Positions 54,531-64,000 of a DNA stretch of 64,000 bases are shown here, piece by piece. The number at the start of each line of letters is the position of its first letter. The first letter of the stretch is position 1. Below the pieces are notes generated by a model that had not been told where the DNA came from, did not search any database, and was given only the letters and a program-made list of their open reading frames with translations. The stretch lies in assembly GCF_033472595.1 (NCBI RefSeq), contig NZ_CP137642.1, positions 682,001 to 746,000 on the forward strand, in the 5' to 3' direction. This DNA is from Methanoculleus receptaculi. GTDB lineage: Archaea; Halobacteriota; Methanomicrobia; Methanomicrobiales; Methanoculleaceae. The translations under genes and the position numbers were made by a program.

Positions 54531-56165
54531 TCACTCCCCAACCTTCTTCACCTTCCGCACCCGCACTGCAACCCCGCGCTTCGACCGGAGCATCTCGTCC
54601 GCCCCCATCATCGCCCGCCCGGTGGCGACCGCGAGAGGCCCTTCCACCAGCACCTCGTCGCCCTCCCGTATCCGGGGGTCGCAATCAACAACTCCTGGAG
54701 CAAGGACATCACCCTGCGGCACGAACTCATCTATCCTGACACGGTAGCCCTCCGGGATAAGGTCCCAGCCCGCAAACATCGGGCGGAAGAGCCCCGTCCC
54801 GGGGTCGATGCTGAAGAGCTGCTGCTTCCCGCGGAGCACCGCCATCTGCATGCTCCTGCCCCGGATCTGGAGCCCTTTCGTGTTGATATCCGTCGCGAAC
54901 TGCCAGGAGACCGTGCCCCGGATGGTATCGGTCTGCACCCTTCGTTCGCCCGCGAGAGCCTCGTCGAGCGCCCGGAGCGAGCCCGGCGACGTCGGGTGGC
55001 CGCGGCAGGTCACCTCGAGGTCGATACCGCAGGCCTTTGCCGCCATCCGGGCAACGGTGAGCGCCCCGCCGTCCAGATGGGCGATCACCCGGCGGTAGGG
55101 GTGTGCGGAGAAGTAGCGGGCCAGTATATCGGCGATGAACGCACACTCCTCGCGGTCCCAGTAGCCGGTCACCGGCACGTCGTAGTGCGCCGCCGGGTAG
55201 AGCCGTTCGAGTTCCCGTGGCACGAGGCCGAGCGGAGAGGTGACGATCAGTTCGTGCGCCCGCCGGTTCACAACGTTCATGAAGAGTTTGTGACTCCGCG
55301 AAAGAGAGTAGGGTTTCTTTGCCGAGCATGGGAGGAGGACGGCGACGTCGGTCCTGGTCGGAACGAACCGCTCGACCACGCGATCGGCGAACCGCCTGAT
55401 CTCCGCCCGGTTCTGCGACTCGGCGGTGGCCGCAAGCATCGGCGTTGCCCGCGCAACAGGAAGGTAGCGTTCCATGAACGTGTAGTTCCGGTCGAGGAAC
55501 CGGAGGGCGGCCACCTCTGCAGCGTTCGCACGGCACCGTTCTTCCACAAGCTCCCTTAGCCTGCCGGTCTCGATGTGGTGGCGGACGAGGGCGATCTCGC
55601 GGTCGAGCGCGAGACGGTTGTGCCGCCGGAGGTCGCCGGCCCGGCAGCCCTCGCAGCCGCAGACACCGCCATCCATCAGACCGGCGGCGAACTCGCCCTC
55701 CGGCAGGCAGAACCTCTTCTGCGCGGAGGCGAGGTCGACCCCGCGATAGTCGAAGATATCAAACCCCGAGTATATCAGGAGGCAGACAGTCGATGGAAGC
55801 GCTGCAGCCGGAGCATACCAGGCGGTGTCGGGAGGGAGACGCTCTTTTATAGCGGCAAGCCAGGCGGCGTAGTTCCGGGGATTCGAGAGAGCGGCCTGCC
55901 AGTTCGCGACAAGGACGCAGTCGCCCGATTCTGCCGATGCCGAGAGGGGGTGGACGGCAACAGGCTCCCCCTCGCCCCGAGAGAAGTATCTCTCCACGAA
56001 GGCCTGATCGGCGGTGAGCGGGACGTTTGAGAGAGATCTATCGCGGAGAGAGGGAAACAGGGCATCAGTATCGAGCGCGGCGGGGAGGGAAACGGTCTTT
56101 CCCCCATGCTCGTAGGCGGATCTCCGTGCAAGACCGTCGCGGCATCGAGCCTCATACCTGCTCAT
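54531..56165 (-). CDS. arcS: Archaeosine synthase ArcS
   Basis: 544 residues from the ATG at 56165. A TGT-like N-terminal part is followed by the ArcS-type core ([44 protein letters not shown]) and a C-terminal PUA domain ([25 protein letters not shown]). It converts preQ0 at tRNA position 15 to a precursor of archaeosine. The start overlaps the end of tgtA by 14 bases, so both steps of the pathway are coupled. Confidence 0.93.
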   Translation of the reverse strand: MSRYEARCRDGLARRSAYEHGGKTVSLPAALDTDALFPSLRDRSLSNVPLTADQAFVERYFSRGEGEPVAVHPLSASAESGDCVLVANWQAALSNPRNYAAWLAAIKERLPPDTAWYAPAAALPSTVCLLIYSGFDIFDYRGVDLASAQKRFCLPEGEFAAGLMDGGVCGCEGCRAGDLRRHNRLALDREIALVRHHIETGRLRELVEERCRANAAEVAALRFLDRNYTFMERYLPVARATPMLAATAESQNRAEIRRFADRVVERFVPTRTDVAVLLPCSAKKPYSLSRSHKLFMNVVNRRAHELIVTSPLGLVPRELERLYPAAHYDVPVTGYWDREECAFIADILARYFSAHPYRRVIAHLDGGALTVARMAAKACGIDLEVTCRGHPTSPGSLRALDEALAGERRVQTDTIRGTVSWQFATDINTKGLQIRGRSMQMAVLRGKQQLFSIDPGTGLFRPMFAGWDLIPEGYRVRIDEFVPQGDVLAPGVVDCDPRIREGDEVLVEGPLAVATGRAMMGADEMLRSKRGVAVRVRKVKKVGE

Positions 56166-57603
56166 GGAGCACCTCCGCGCCCGGCACCTCTTCCCGGACC
56201 ACCCGCGCCCACTCATCTGCGCACCGGACGGCAAACTCTTTCCCCGGGTTTGCCTCCATCAGAGACCGGATACCGGCGCACCCTGCCCTGACCATCTCCT
56301 CATCCCACTCGGGGGTCTCGCTCTGGCCTATCGGAAACGTCTCCGCGAGTTCCGGGGGGTATGGGCCGAACGGCGGTTTGAAGTTCAGGACGGTATCAAA
56401 CCCTGGAGTCCCGCTGCCGTCGAACGAGACCAGCACCCGCTCGCCGAGGGGGATGCGGGGGATGACCCTGTGGTATCGGAGCACCTCCGTCCTCCGGCAG
56501 GTCTCAGCCCCCCGGTAGAAGAACCGGCGCTTGGAGACGGGGTCGTCGACCTCCAGTTCGGCAGTGTCTCTCAGGAGTTCACGGTAGCCGTCGAGCAGGC
56601 GCGGGTGGCTCCGGCACCGCTCATCGACCAGTTCCCATAGCGTCCCCTCCTGGATCGCCTGCCGGATACGGGAGATCTCGGCCAGGGTGACGTGGAGGTT
56701 GTGGAGAGCGAGCAACCGCTCGCGATCTTCGGACTTCCGGAGTTCGTCGGCGGTCATGGAGCGGCAGACCTGGCAGGGGCAGGGGAGTTCTGCGAGTTCG
56801 TCTATCTTGAGGCTCCCGTGGGTGGTGATGTAACGGCCTTCCCTGGCAAATAGAGCGTAGGCGGCAGAGTCAAAGAGGTCGCAGCCCATGGCAACGGCGA
56901 GGGCGAACATCGAGGGGTGGCCGGCACCGAAGAGGTGGACGGCGGTTGCCGGGGAGAGCCCACGTTTTGCCGCGAGGACGACCCTGACAAGGTCACGGTA
57001 TCGGTAGGTCTCCATCAGCGGCACCACCGCACCGATCGGGCAGAACGTCAACCCGAGTTCCCTGACGGCACGTCCTGACTCTTCGCGCAGGTCGGCGAAG
57101 ATCCCGCCCTGAACCGGCCCGGCCAGGTTTGCATCGGGGAAGAGGCGGTGCGCCTCCCGGATCCGTTCCATCGTGACGCCGAGGTCCTGTTCCGCCCGCT
57201 GCCGTCCTGCGTCCGGGGGTGTTGGGATGTCCAGGGGAACGATGATATCGCTTCCTATCGCCTGCTGGAACTCGAGCGTCTCCCTGTTGTTCACCTCGAC
57301 CTCACCGTAGACCGAGAGCTGGAATGAACCGGAATCAGTCATTATGGCGCCGTCGAAATCGAGGACGCGATGTAGTCCTTCCGCGAGTGCGCGGTCGCGG
57401 TAGTCCGCGCTCCGCCTGAATATGTAGGCGTTTGTTATCAGCGCCTCGATGCCCATCCTCCCCATCTCGCGGGGTGTGACCAGCGGGAGGTGGGGGTTGA
57501 CCACCGGCAGGAGAGCGGGTGTCCGGACGTTCTTTTCGTTCACCCTCAGCCTGCCGACCCTCCCGGCGATGTCTTTGTGGATGACCTCAAACGTGATTGT
57601 CAT
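56152..57603 (-). CDS. tgtA: tRNA-guanine(15) transglycosylase, archaeal
   Basis: 483 residues from the ATG at 57603. TIM-barrel TGT with the catalytic Asp region [20 protein letters not shown], the second Asp in [13 protein letters not shown] and the zinc site CPCQVCRSM. It swaps guanine 15 in the D-loop for preQ0. No PUA domain is seen here; ArcS next door carries one. It is read after AMMECR1. Confidence 0.94.
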   Translation of the reverse strand: MTITFEVIHKDIAGRVGRLRVNEKNVRTPALLPVVNPHLPLVTPREMGRMGIEALITNAYIFRRSADYRDRALAEGLHRVLDFDGAIMTDSGSFQLSVYGEVEVNNRETLEFQQAIGSDIIVPLDIPTPPDAGRQRAEQDLGVTMERIREAHRLFPDANLAGPVQGGIFADLREESGRAVRELGLTFCPIGAVVPLMETYRYRDLVRVVLAAKRGLSPATAVHLFGAGHPSMFALAVAMGCDLFDSAAYALFAREGRYITTHGSLKIDELAELPCPCQVCRSMTADELRKSEDRERLLALHNLHVTLAEISRIRQAIQEGTLWELVDERCRSHPRLLDGYRELLRDTAELEVDDPVSKRRFFYRGAETCRRTEVLRYHRVIPRIPLGERVLVSFDGSGTPGFDTVLNFKPPFGPYPPELAETFPIGQSETPEWDEEMVRAGCAGIRSLMEANPGKEFAVRCADEWARVVREEVPGAEVLHEQV

Positions 57604-57608
57604 TCAGG

Positions 57609-58175
57609 TTAGACCGCCTTCTCTTCGATAACCTGGCCCTCAAACGTCAGCACGGCCACATCGCCACGCCTCCAGCACCCCGGCGGGAGCCCCGCCTTGG
57701 CACAGGTCTGGTCGAGGAACTCTCTGCTGTTCCAGCCGTACTCTGTTGCGACCTGGGGGAGGAGAAGACCTGCTCTCCCCAGACCGCTGACCATCAGGCC
57801 GTGCCTTCCTACCTCCACGTATTGCGGGCGCTCCAGCGGCGGGCACTCGAGCGGCCTCGGCGGTGTCAGCACCGTCACCTCGATCTCGATGTCGTTGACC
57901 TCTGGGGGTGAGACCGGCGGGAACCGGGGGTCCTCGAGTGCTGCCGAGGCGGCCGCCTCGATTATAGCCTCGCCGAGCGGTTTTATCGGGTATGGGAGGC
58001 CGATACATCCGCGTAGAAGTCCGTGCCGCTTGATGGTGACAAAAACACCACGTTTCTCCCCGAAGACCGGGGGGAGGGGGGGCAGCGCCATCCGTTCGCC
58101 ATCGACGGCTCTCTCGATGGCCATCCGCGCCAGGCGAACCGCCATTCTGCCTTCTTCTGGGGTCAGCATTTCCAT
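57609..58175 (-). CDS. AMMECR1 domain protein
   Basis: 188 residues from the ATG at 58175 (MEMLTPEEG). The hallmark LRGCIG is present near residue 66, and DPRFPPVSPPEVNDIEIEVTVL and EYGWNSREFLDQTCAKAGLPPGCW follow. The family is found in archaea and humans; its function is unknown. It lies 5 bases upstream of tgtA and probably heads this operon. Confidence 0.92.
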   Translation of the reverse strand: MEMLTPEEGRMAVRLARMAIERAVDGERMALPPLPPVFGEKRGVFVTIKRHGLLRGCIGLPYPIKPLGEAIIEAAASAALEDPRFPPVSPPEVNDIEIEVTVLTPPRPLECPPLERPQYVEVGRHGLMVSGLGRAGLLLPQVATEYGWNSREFLDQTCAKAGLPPGCWRRGDVAVLTFEGQVIEEKAV

Positions 58176-58430
58176 CAGAGTGGGTTGTATGATATTGAAT
58201 ACTTTTAGCATTTCGTGGGAGAGGTGGTGGTGAGGGTGAGATGCGCTGCATGCAGTCACCAGCGTAAACCCAACCTGGAGGCTGCTGCTGATACAGATGA
58301 ACCATCCACGAGTTTCTCCGCTGCAAACCGGGAGGCGTTATCGCGTCCATCTGAGACGCTCCTCCAGAGACCTGATCCAATCGCGTGCTGGCGCGCGAAG
58401 CGCCCCCGATCTGGGGGCGACCCACCCTCA
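58176..58430. other. Gap with a perfect hairpin
   Basis: CGCCCCC (58401-58407) pairs with GGGGGCG (58413-58419) around a 5-base loop. Nothing else is recognised between AMMECR1 and the RNase P RNA promoter. Confidence 0.4.
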
Positions 58431-58441
58431 TAAATATATAC
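58431..58441 (+). promoter_or_regulatory. TATA box of the RNase P RNA gene
   Basis: TAAATATATA lies about 27 bases before the predicted 5' end near 58463. Confidence 0.6.
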
Positions 58442-58462
58442 CCTCGCAGCAAAACTATTATA

Positions 58463-58820
58463 GGAGAGAGGGAGAGCGCGGCCGACGGTGGCACATCCCG
58501 TGCCGCTGAGGAAAGTCCTCCCACCGGCCAGACACGCAGCCGCACGCAAGTGCGGGTGGCGAGAGTCACGGCAATGGCACAGAAACGGCACGGCCCGCCG
58601 TCAGTGATGAAACGATCGAGCCCCACCCACACCGTGGGCGAGCGGCGCGGGTTTATCCCCGCGCAACTCGTTGAACGTAGCGGCGGGAAACGATGAAACG
58701 GTGAATCCCTGCGGGTGCAAGCCAGAATAGGGCATATGGACTGTCTGGCGTCCGCCCGGGTATGGCGCTTAGCTGAATGCCGCACCAAACAGAAGGAGGC
58801 TTACTCCTCCCACTCTCCTC
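58463..58820 (+). ncRNA. rnpB: RNase P RNA, archaeal type A
   Basis: The P4 core strands are both present: GAGGAAAGTCC near 58508 and ACAGAAGGAGGCTTAC near 58788. The outer P1 stem forms between GGAGAGAGGGAGAG at the start and CTCCCACTCTCC at the end. A GC-rich interior contains several helices (e.g. GTGCGGGTGGCGAGAGTCACGG). Length near 358 fits. It cleaves tRNA 5' leaders with its protein partners. Confidence 0.92.
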
Positions 58821-59009
58821 TTTTGAGGATCTATTCCCGACACTGTGCAATTTTGAGCCTCACCACCTGTGCGGAAAAATCCCTCTCACGATAAGCGACC
58901 GCACGCGAGATCCGGGGTTGACCGTGATGACCAGACCACTCCGCCCCGGCGACTTACCTGCCTGTCAGAATAGATCGCTCAGAAAGCGAAACAAGAATTG
59001 AGTGTTCAA

Positions 59010-59082
59010 CGGGCCTGAAGGGATTTGAACCCCTGGCCTACGGATTAAGAGTCCGTCGCTCTGCCAGCTAAGCTACAGGCCC
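59010..59082 (-). tRNA. tRNA-Lys (anticodon CTT)
   Basis: Minus strand. Acceptor GGGCCTG pairs with CAGGCCC; the anticodon loop CTCTTAA is closed by ACGGA/TCCGT; T-loop GTTCAAATC. No CCA is encoded. A TATA-like TTATACT (59117-59125 minus strand) lies upstream, between it and the TnpB element. Confidence 0.94.
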
Positions 59083-59132
59083 ACGTATCTGACCTAAGAG
59101 TATGGTAGTGAAAACAGTATAAGCCTTATGGA

Positions 59133-59290
59133 TCATTCAGTGATATCGCCGGGATAGGGGATCCAGTGAACTACCCCGCGCCTCTCGGGCGGGGCTTCCT
59201 GCTTCATGGCCAACACTTGCACCACAGAGATGTGATGTAGAGGTCTTGGCTCCACAGGCTCAAAGGGCTGTTCCATCCCCACGCGGTGGA
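59133..59290 (-). ncRNA. Possible TnpB guide (omega) RNA region
   Basis: In IS605-group elements the right-end transcript, overlapping the tnpB 3' end, is the guide scaffold and the sequence just outside the element is the guide. The hairpin at 59174-59194 fits the scaffold end. This is inferred by analogy with characterised elements; no transcript evidence. Confidence 0.35.
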
Positions 59291-60359
59291 TATTTACCGC
59301 AGCATTGTAATCTCTATCGGCAACAAACCCACAGTATGGGCATTCGTGGACTCTCTCGGAGAGCGTCTTTTTCACGATGCTTCCGCAGTTCGAACACATC
59401 TGTGTCGTGTCGCGGGGATCGACTTTGACGAGTTCCGTACCAGCACTTTCAGCCTTGTACGAGAGGTAAGAATAAAATCGTCCCCACGACGCACTGTGGA
59501 TACTTCTCCGGAGCCCGCGAGATTTGCCGTTCTCTTTCAAATACTTGATATTCAGGTCTTCAACACAGATCGTCGCATAGGTGTCAACGTACTGACGGGA
59601 GAGTTTGTGCAGGAAATCGTTCTTCTGGTTGGCGACATGATCATAGACCTTCTCCAGTTTCCTTTTTGCCTTCTTCCAGTTTTTCGAGAACCGTTTTTTC
59701 CGGGCAAGACTCCGCTGGATCTTCTTGATCCTGCCCAGAGAATGTTCATAGAACCTGGGGTTCTCGATCACCGCACCGTCACTATCGACCGCAAACGAGT
59801 TCAGACCGAGATCGATACCGACAGACTGCCCTTCACGCTTTGATGAAGACACTGTCTGCTCTGTCTGAATGATCACATACCATCTATCGCCGGAACGGGT
59901 GATCAGGACACCCTTCACCTTCCCGGTGTAGGGTCGGTGCATGTTGAACGGAATCGTTCCGATCTTCGAGAACGTAATCGAACTATGCTCGCGGTCGATC
60001 TTGAAACCCGACTGATTATAATTGAGCGTCCGGTATCGGGCTGCACTCTTGAATCGGAGTTTGCCGATCTTCCGTCCTCTCTTCTTTGTCTGCGAGAGTG
60101 CAGCGATGTTGCTCCAGAGGGTGTAGTTGACCATCTGGAGCACTTTAGAGTATACGTCCTTGAGTGCAGGATTCTCCTCTTTCAGCGTGACGATCCGCGC
60201 CTGCGTTCCCCGCATCGTCGGAGAGATTCCATTCTCTCGTGCCGTGTTGCATTCTTCGAGAAGTTTGTTGTAGAGCCACCTACAGGTATCGAGCGCGGCA
60301 TTCAGCCGAACTTCAGTGGTTGCATCGGGATACGCTCGGTACTTGTAGGAAACGATCAT
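59133..60359 (-). CDS. tnpB: RNA-guided endonuclease TnpB, intact
   Basis: 408 residues. An N-terminal helical/WED part (MIVSYKYRAYPDATTEVRLNAALDTCRWLYN) is followed by the RuvC-like nuclease: Asp in GIDLGLNSFA, Glu in CVEDLNI and Asp in ADRDYNAA. The zinc finger is CSNCGSIVKKTLSERVHECPYCG. All catalytic residues are present, so it may be active. Its final codons overlap the right-end hairpin, as in elements where the guide RNA comes from the tnpB 3' end. No tnpA is present. Confidence 0.93.
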   Translation of the reverse strand: MIVSYKYRAYPDATTEVRLNAALDTCRWLYNKLLEECNTARENGISPTMRGTQARIVTLKEENPALKDVYSKVLQMVNYTLWSNIAALSQTKKRGRKIGKLRFKSAARYRTLNYNQSGFKIDREHSSITFSKIGTIPFNMHRPYTGKVKGVLITRSGDRWYVIIQTEQTVSSSKREGQSVGIDLGLNSFAVDSDGAVIENPRFYEHSLGRIKKIQRSLARKKRFSKNWKKAKRKLEKVYDHVANQKNDFLHKLSRQYVDTYATICVEDLNIKYLKENGKSRGLRRSIHSASWGRFYSYLSYKAESAGTELVKVDPRDTTQMCSNCGSIVKKTLSERVHECPYCGFVADRDYNAAVNIHRVGMEQPFEPVEPRPLHHISVVQVLAMKQEAPPERRGVVHWIPYPGDITE

Positions 60360-60575
60360 TTACTTCCTCCATCTGCGGGTCGACATACTCCTTCAGCGCA
60401 TCGAGACTTACCTGTCCTGATGTACCTGTACCGAATGTGCAGACCTATCAAGTTTATACCTCATGTTGGGTAAATGATAATAGAATACTCAAGAGGAATA
60501 TATCTATCGCAGGAAGGAAGGGCGGCTCCGCTTTCATCCCCATCGTGAACGGTGGGGACTTCCCGCTCCGCCCCC
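59165..60575 (-). mobile_element. IS200/IS605-type tnpB-only element between tRNA-Lys and the DHH gene
   Basis: Right end: hairpin 59174-59194 (CCCCGC.CC to GGGCGGGG) next to GTTCAC on the minus strand, the usual end of this group. Left end: CCCC..GGGG hairpin (60538-60557) inside a larger GGGCGG/CCGCCC pairing (about 60520-60573). Exact ends are uncertain. Confidence 0.55.
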
Positions 60576-60622
60576 TTCACCCCCGCAAGTTAAATACCAT
60601 GGAACGTTACACCATTGTACGC

Positions 60623-62086
60623 ATGCCTGAGGTGGTCCAGAACGTTTCGAAGGAAGGTGTCAAGTACATCATCCTTGGGTGCGGGAGGACGGGCTACAAC
60701 GTGGCCGAGGAACTCGCCAAGGAGACCGAGGATCTCATCATCGTCGATAAGGACGAAAAACGGGTGGAAGACCTCAGGGACCAGAAGTACAATGCACTTG
60801 TTCGCGACTTCAGCAACCCTGGCTTCATGGATGGGCTGCCCGTCCCCGAGGTTGCCTTCATCCTGGCAAACGACCGGGAGGCCAACCTGGCCGCCCTCAA
60901 GACCATCAAGAGCCGCTACCCGGCGACCTATGTCATCGCCCGCGCCATCGACGCGGTCAGCGTCGATCTCCTCCAGCAGGAAGGCGCTGATGTAGTCCTC
61001 TACCCCCAGGAGGTGGTGGCGCGAACCGCCATCTACCATATCAGGAAACTCCACTCTTCACGGCTTGCCCTGCGGCTCTACGATCTGCTTGCCTCCTGGG
61101 AAGGGACGCTCTGCATCGTCACCCACTTAAACCCTGATCCCGATTCGATATCAAGCGCCATGGCGCTCTCACTGATAGCGCGGCATGCAAGCCACAACAA
61201 ACTCAACTGCCGTATCGTCTATGAAGGAGATATCGGTCATCAGGAGAACCGGGCGTTTATAAACCTCCTGGACATCAAGATGGAGCGTCTAACCCCCCAG
61301 ATGCTGGAGGAGTGCGGCTACATCGCTCTGGTCGACTCGTCCGGGCCCGGCGTGAACAACAATCTGCCAAAATCGACCCGTGTCAACATAATTATCGACC
61401 ATCACAAGAACAACACCCAACCGCCGTCCGCCGTCGCAGACTTCATCGATATCAGGCCAGGCGTTGGAGCCACGGCAAGCATCATGACCCAATACCTGAT
61501 GGAACTCGATATCCCGGTGAGCAAAACGGTGGCCACAGCGCTCCTGTACGGTATCAGGGCCGATACACGAGATTTCAAGCGGAACGTCACCCCCCAGGAT
61601 CTCAACTACGCGGCGTTCCTCCTCCCCCTCACAGATGCGGATCTCCTGGATAAGATCACCTCCCCATCGGTCTCGCTGGAGACGATCGAGATCATAGGCA
61701 ACGCCATCCGGAACCGGAAGATCAATAGCGGTTACCTCTTCTCAAACGTAGGTTATATCAGGAACCGGGACGCCCTCCCGCAGGCGGCCGATATGCTGAT
61801 CCACCTTGAGGGTGTGAACACCGCCCTGGTCTATGGCATCACAGACCAGAACATCATCATATCGGCCCGAAACAAGGATATCAGGCTCCATCTCGGGAAC
61901 GTTATGGCCGAGGCGTTCGGCTCCATCGGGGAGGCCGGCGGGCATGCCACGATGGCTGCCGCCATGATCCCCCTCAGTTATTTCTCCATGGCAAAGGATA
62001 AAGAAGGTCTGCTCACCCTGATAATCGATCCCATCCTCAAACGTTTCTCCGAGATCGTCGGTCTGGACGGTGAGGGTGAAGAATGA
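60623..62086 (+). CDS. TrkA-N / DHH-DHHA1 phosphoesterase protein
   Basis: 487 residues from the ATG at 60623. A TATA-like TTAAATA near 60588 makes the upstream ATG at 60599 less likely. N-terminal Rossmann TrkA-N domain (YIILGCGRTGYNVAEELAK), then a DHH phosphoesterase (THLNPDPDSISSAMAL, VDSSGPG, IIDHHKNN) and a DHHA1 domain (GGHATMAAAMIPL). Proteins of this build are thought to hydrolyse cyclic dinucleotides or nanoRNA, with nucleotide sensing by the N-domain. It overlaps mptE (ATGA). Confidence 0.88.
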   Translation: MPEVVQNVSKEGVKYIILGCGRTGYNVAEELAKETEDLIIVDKDEKRVEDLRDQKYNALVRDFSNPGFMDGLPVPEVAFILANDREANLAALKTIKSRYPATYVIARAIDAVSVDLLQQEGADVVLYPQEVVARTAIYHIRKLHSSRLALRLYDLLASWEGTLCIVTHLNPDPDSISSAMALSLIARHASHNKLNCRIVYEGDIGHQENRAFINLLDIKMERLTPQMLEECGYIALVDSSGPGVNNNLPKSTRVNIIIDHHKNNTQPPSAVADFIDIRPGVGATASIMTQYLMELDIPVSKTVATALLYGIRADTRDFKRNVTPQDLNYAAFLLPLTDADLLDKITSPSVSLETIEIIGNAIRNRKINSGYLFSNVGYIRNRDALPQAADMLIHLEGVNTALVYGITDQNIIISARNKDIRLHLGNVMAEAFGSIGEAGGHATMAAAMIPLSYFSMAKDKEGLLTLIIDPILKRFSEIVGLDGEGEE

Positions 62087-62706
62087 GGTTTGAGGACTGG
62101 GAGCCTCACTACACTGCGATTCTGGAGTATTTCGGGTTTGAACGCGAGGCAGACGAAGAGGCCGCCCGGGTGCTCGCGGAACTTGCCGGCGGCAGGGATG
62201 ATATCGCGCTGCTTGAAGCGCTGATCGGGGGCAGGAACGTTACGGTCTGCGGGAACGCCCCCTCTCTCCCGGCAGAACTTGACCGGATCGAGGGGACGGT
62301 GCTTGCCGCCGACGCCGCGGCGGAGGTGCTCGCCGGCCACGGAGTGCGGCCGGACGCGGTCTTTACAGACCTGGACGGGGCGACAGACATCTTCATAGAC
62401 CTTTCCCGGCGGGGAACGGTGATGGTTGTCCACGCCCACGGGGATAACGTCCCGCTCCTCCGCCACTGGGTCCCCCGTATACTCGGGCCGCTGGTGGCAA
62501 CCACCCAGGCGGCTCCCATTCCGGGCGTCCACAACTTTGGGGGGTTCACCGACGGTGACAGGGCGGTCTTTGCCGCCAGGGAGCTCGGCGCGGCAGACGT
62601 CCGGATCATCGGGTTCGATCTCGCCGACCGGGATGTCGACCCCCTCAAGAGGGGAAAACTCTACTGGGCGGGCGAACTCCTCAGGATGATGGGGTATGAC
62701 CTCTGA
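62083..62706 (+). CDS. mptE: 6-hydroxymethyl-7,8-dihydropterin pyrophosphokinase, MptE type
   Basis: 207 residues. It makes the pyrophosphate activated pterin for methanopterin. Blocks: VTVCGNAPSLPAEL, DAVFTDLDGATD, VVHAHGDNVPLL, VHNFGGFTDGDRAVFAA and IGFDLADRDVDP. The start overlaps the upstream gene by 4 bases and the end overlaps the radical SAM gene by 11 bases. Confidence 0.92.
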   Translation: MRFEDWEPHYTAILEYFGFEREADEEAARVLAELAGGRDDIALLEALIGGRNVTVCGNAPSLPAELDRIEGTVLAADAAAEVLAGHGVRPDAVFTDLDGATDIFIDLSRRGTVMVVHAHGDNVPLLRHWVPRILGPLVATTQAAPIPGVHNFGGFTDGDRAVFAARELGAADVRIIGFDLADRDVDPLKRGKLYWAGELLRMMGYDL

Positions 62707-64000
62707 GGCACTTATAATCGACGGTTACGTCGATGAACCCGCGTGTCTCGGTGTCCCGCCATACGTATCCCCCTACATCCGCGAGGTCGCCGGCGTCCTC
62801 CTGGCGCATGGCTACGCGCCACGCTACGCCACCATCGACCAGGTCCGGGCCGACCCCTCCCTTATCGCCGGTCACGGCCGCGGCGATCTGGTGGTGATGA
62901 TCGCCGGGCTGACCGTGCCCGGCGCTTACATAGGCGGTCGACCAGCAACCCTGACGGAGATCCAGCAGATCGGGCTTACCCTCCGGGAACCGGCCACCGC
63001 GATCGGCGGCCCGATCAACTTCGGGTATGCTCCAGGGGGTGGGGAGAGGGCAATCCGGCAGGCGATAGCCGGGTTTGATGCAGTGCTCCGCGGCTCTCCG
63101 GCGGTTGCGCTGGATTCCTGGCTATCGGGGGGTGAACCGGAAGGTGAGCGGGATTACGCCCTGAGCGATCCATGGTGCGCTGCTGGTGCCGCGATCATAA
63201 CGCAGCACCCCTCGTTTCCTCACGTAATCTGCGAGCTGGAGACCGCGACAGGTTGCCCCCGTGCAACGGTCGGGGGATGTTCGTTCTGCACCGAGCCGTT
63301 CTACGGCCTCCCGCGCTACCGCAGCATCGAGGAGATCGCGGACGAGGTGGCGGCGCTTCACGCCGCCGGTGCCCGCCATTTCAGGCTCGGCCGCCAGCCT
63401 GACCTTCTTTCCTACCGGAGCGCCGGTGGTGGCGAGTTCCCGCTTCCCCGGCTTGAGGCGCTCGAGGACCTCTTCTCGGCGGTAAGAGAGAACGCACCCG
63501 ACCTTAAGACCCTCCACATCGACAACATCAACCCCGGCACCATCGCCAGACATCCGGACGCGGCACGGGCGGCGCTCGAGGTGATAGTGGCCGGGCACAC
63601 ACCCGGCGACACCGCGGCGTTCGGAATGGAGACCGCGGACCCGGCGGTTGTCAGGGCAAACAACCTCAAAGCCATGCCAGATGATGTATTCCGCGCTATC
63701 GAGGTGGTGAACGAGGTCGGGGGGAGGCGGACCTGCGGCATCCCCGAACTCCTGCCGGGCCTGAACTTCATCATCGGTCTTGCCGGCGAGACGCCGGCGA
63801 CGTTCGATGCAAACCAGGCGTTCCTCCGCCGCGTGCTCGACGCCGGGCTGCTTGTGCGGCGGGTGAACATCCGGCAGTTGATGCCTTTTGAGGGTACGGC
63901 CGCCTACGAGGAGAACACCCTGGGAAAGCACGATGCCCGGTTCAGGGCGTTCAAGGATTGGGTCAGGCGGGAGTTCGACGAACCGATGCTGCGCCGGGTC
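62696..64000 (+). CDS. Radical SAM protein (3' truncated by window)
   Basis: 435 codons from the ATG at 62696 (MTSEALIIDGYVDEPACLGVPPYVSPYI) with no stop up to the window edge. The N-terminal 130 residues look like a B12-binding-like Rossmann domain. The Fe-S motif CPRATVGGCSFC (Cys spacing 7 and 2, not the usual CxxxCxxC) follows, then IDNINPGTI and GLNFIIGLAGET. Substrate unknown; the position after mptE suggests a cofactor-related role, which is inference. Confidence 0.8.
   Translation, partial: MTSEALIIDGYVDEPACLGVPPYVSPYIREVAGVLLAHGYAPRYATIDQVRADPSLIAGHGRGDLVVMIAGLTVPGAYIGGRPATLTEIQQIGLTLREPATAIGGPINFGYAPGGGERAIRQAIAGFDAVLRGSPAVALDSWLSGGEPEGERDYALSDPWCAAGAAIITQHPSFPHVICELETATGCPRATVGGCSFCTEPFYGLPRYRSIEEIADEVAALHAAGARHFRLGRQPDLLSYRSAGGGEFPLPRLEALEDLFSAVRENAPDLKTLHIDNINPGTIARHPDAARAALEVIVAGHTPGDTAAFGMETADPAVVRANNLKAMPDDVFRAIEVVNEVGGRRTCGIPELLPGLNFIIGLAGETPATFDANQAFLRRVLDAGLLVRRVNIRQLMPFEGTAAYEENTLGKHDARFRAFKDWVRREFDEPMLRRV

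Overview
The window is a chromosomal segment of a methanogenic archaeon, most likely a Methanoculleus-like member of the Methanomicrobiales (inference). Supporting genes include a YcaO protein of the methanogenesis-marker type, an MptE-type pterin pyrophosphokinase, archaeosine enzymes (TgtA, ArcS), the aIF2-gamma / PIN / RNA polymerase E / S24e / S27ae / Kae1-Bud32 block, AglB oligosaccharyltransferase, archaeal TATA-box promoters and an archaeal RNase P RNA. Coding DNA is mostly GC-rich. The 37.6-50.7 kb stretch is visibly more AT-rich.

Layout: 0-13 kb is a surface-glycan region: several glycosyltransferases, asparagine synthase, a WecB epimerase, an FkbM methyltransferase and AglB. It carries a decayed TnpB element and an IS256-type element, and one glycosyltransferase is frameshifted. 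13-24.5 kb is housekeeping: an HDAC-like hydrolase, YcaO, NikR, the translation/transcription block, Kae1-Bud32, RdgB, L40e, Thi4 and HtpX. 24.9-25.07 kb holds tRNA-Gly and tRNA-Val. 25.1-35.9 kb is a six-gene glycogen/alpha-glucan cluster on the minus strand. 36.2-37.5 kb contains three adjacent genes that have each lost their middle.

37.6-50.7 kb is the most unusual part. It is an accessory island of secreted proteins, lipoproteins and small membrane proteins, broken up by insertion sequences. A conserved promoter, a long leader with a possible Shine-Dalgarno-masking hairpin, and a near-identical signal peptide recur in front of unrelated mature proteins. One product ends in a 10-cysteine hydrophobic domain that resembles the archaeal antimicrobial peptide halocin C8. 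It is followed by a lipoprotein, a multi-pass membrane protein and a thioredoxin-CcdA fusion that could make or reshuffle disulfides. Two further secreted-protein/two-TM-protein pairs look like toxin-immunity pairs. I propose this as an archaeocin-type antagonism island; the function is inference.

51-64 kb returns to housekeeping: an NfnAB/GltA-type flavoprotein pair, a YbjQ protein, ArcS-TgtA-AMMECR1, RNase P RNA, tRNA-Lys, an intact TnpB element, a TrkA-N/DHH protein, MptE and a radical SAM gene cut by the window end.
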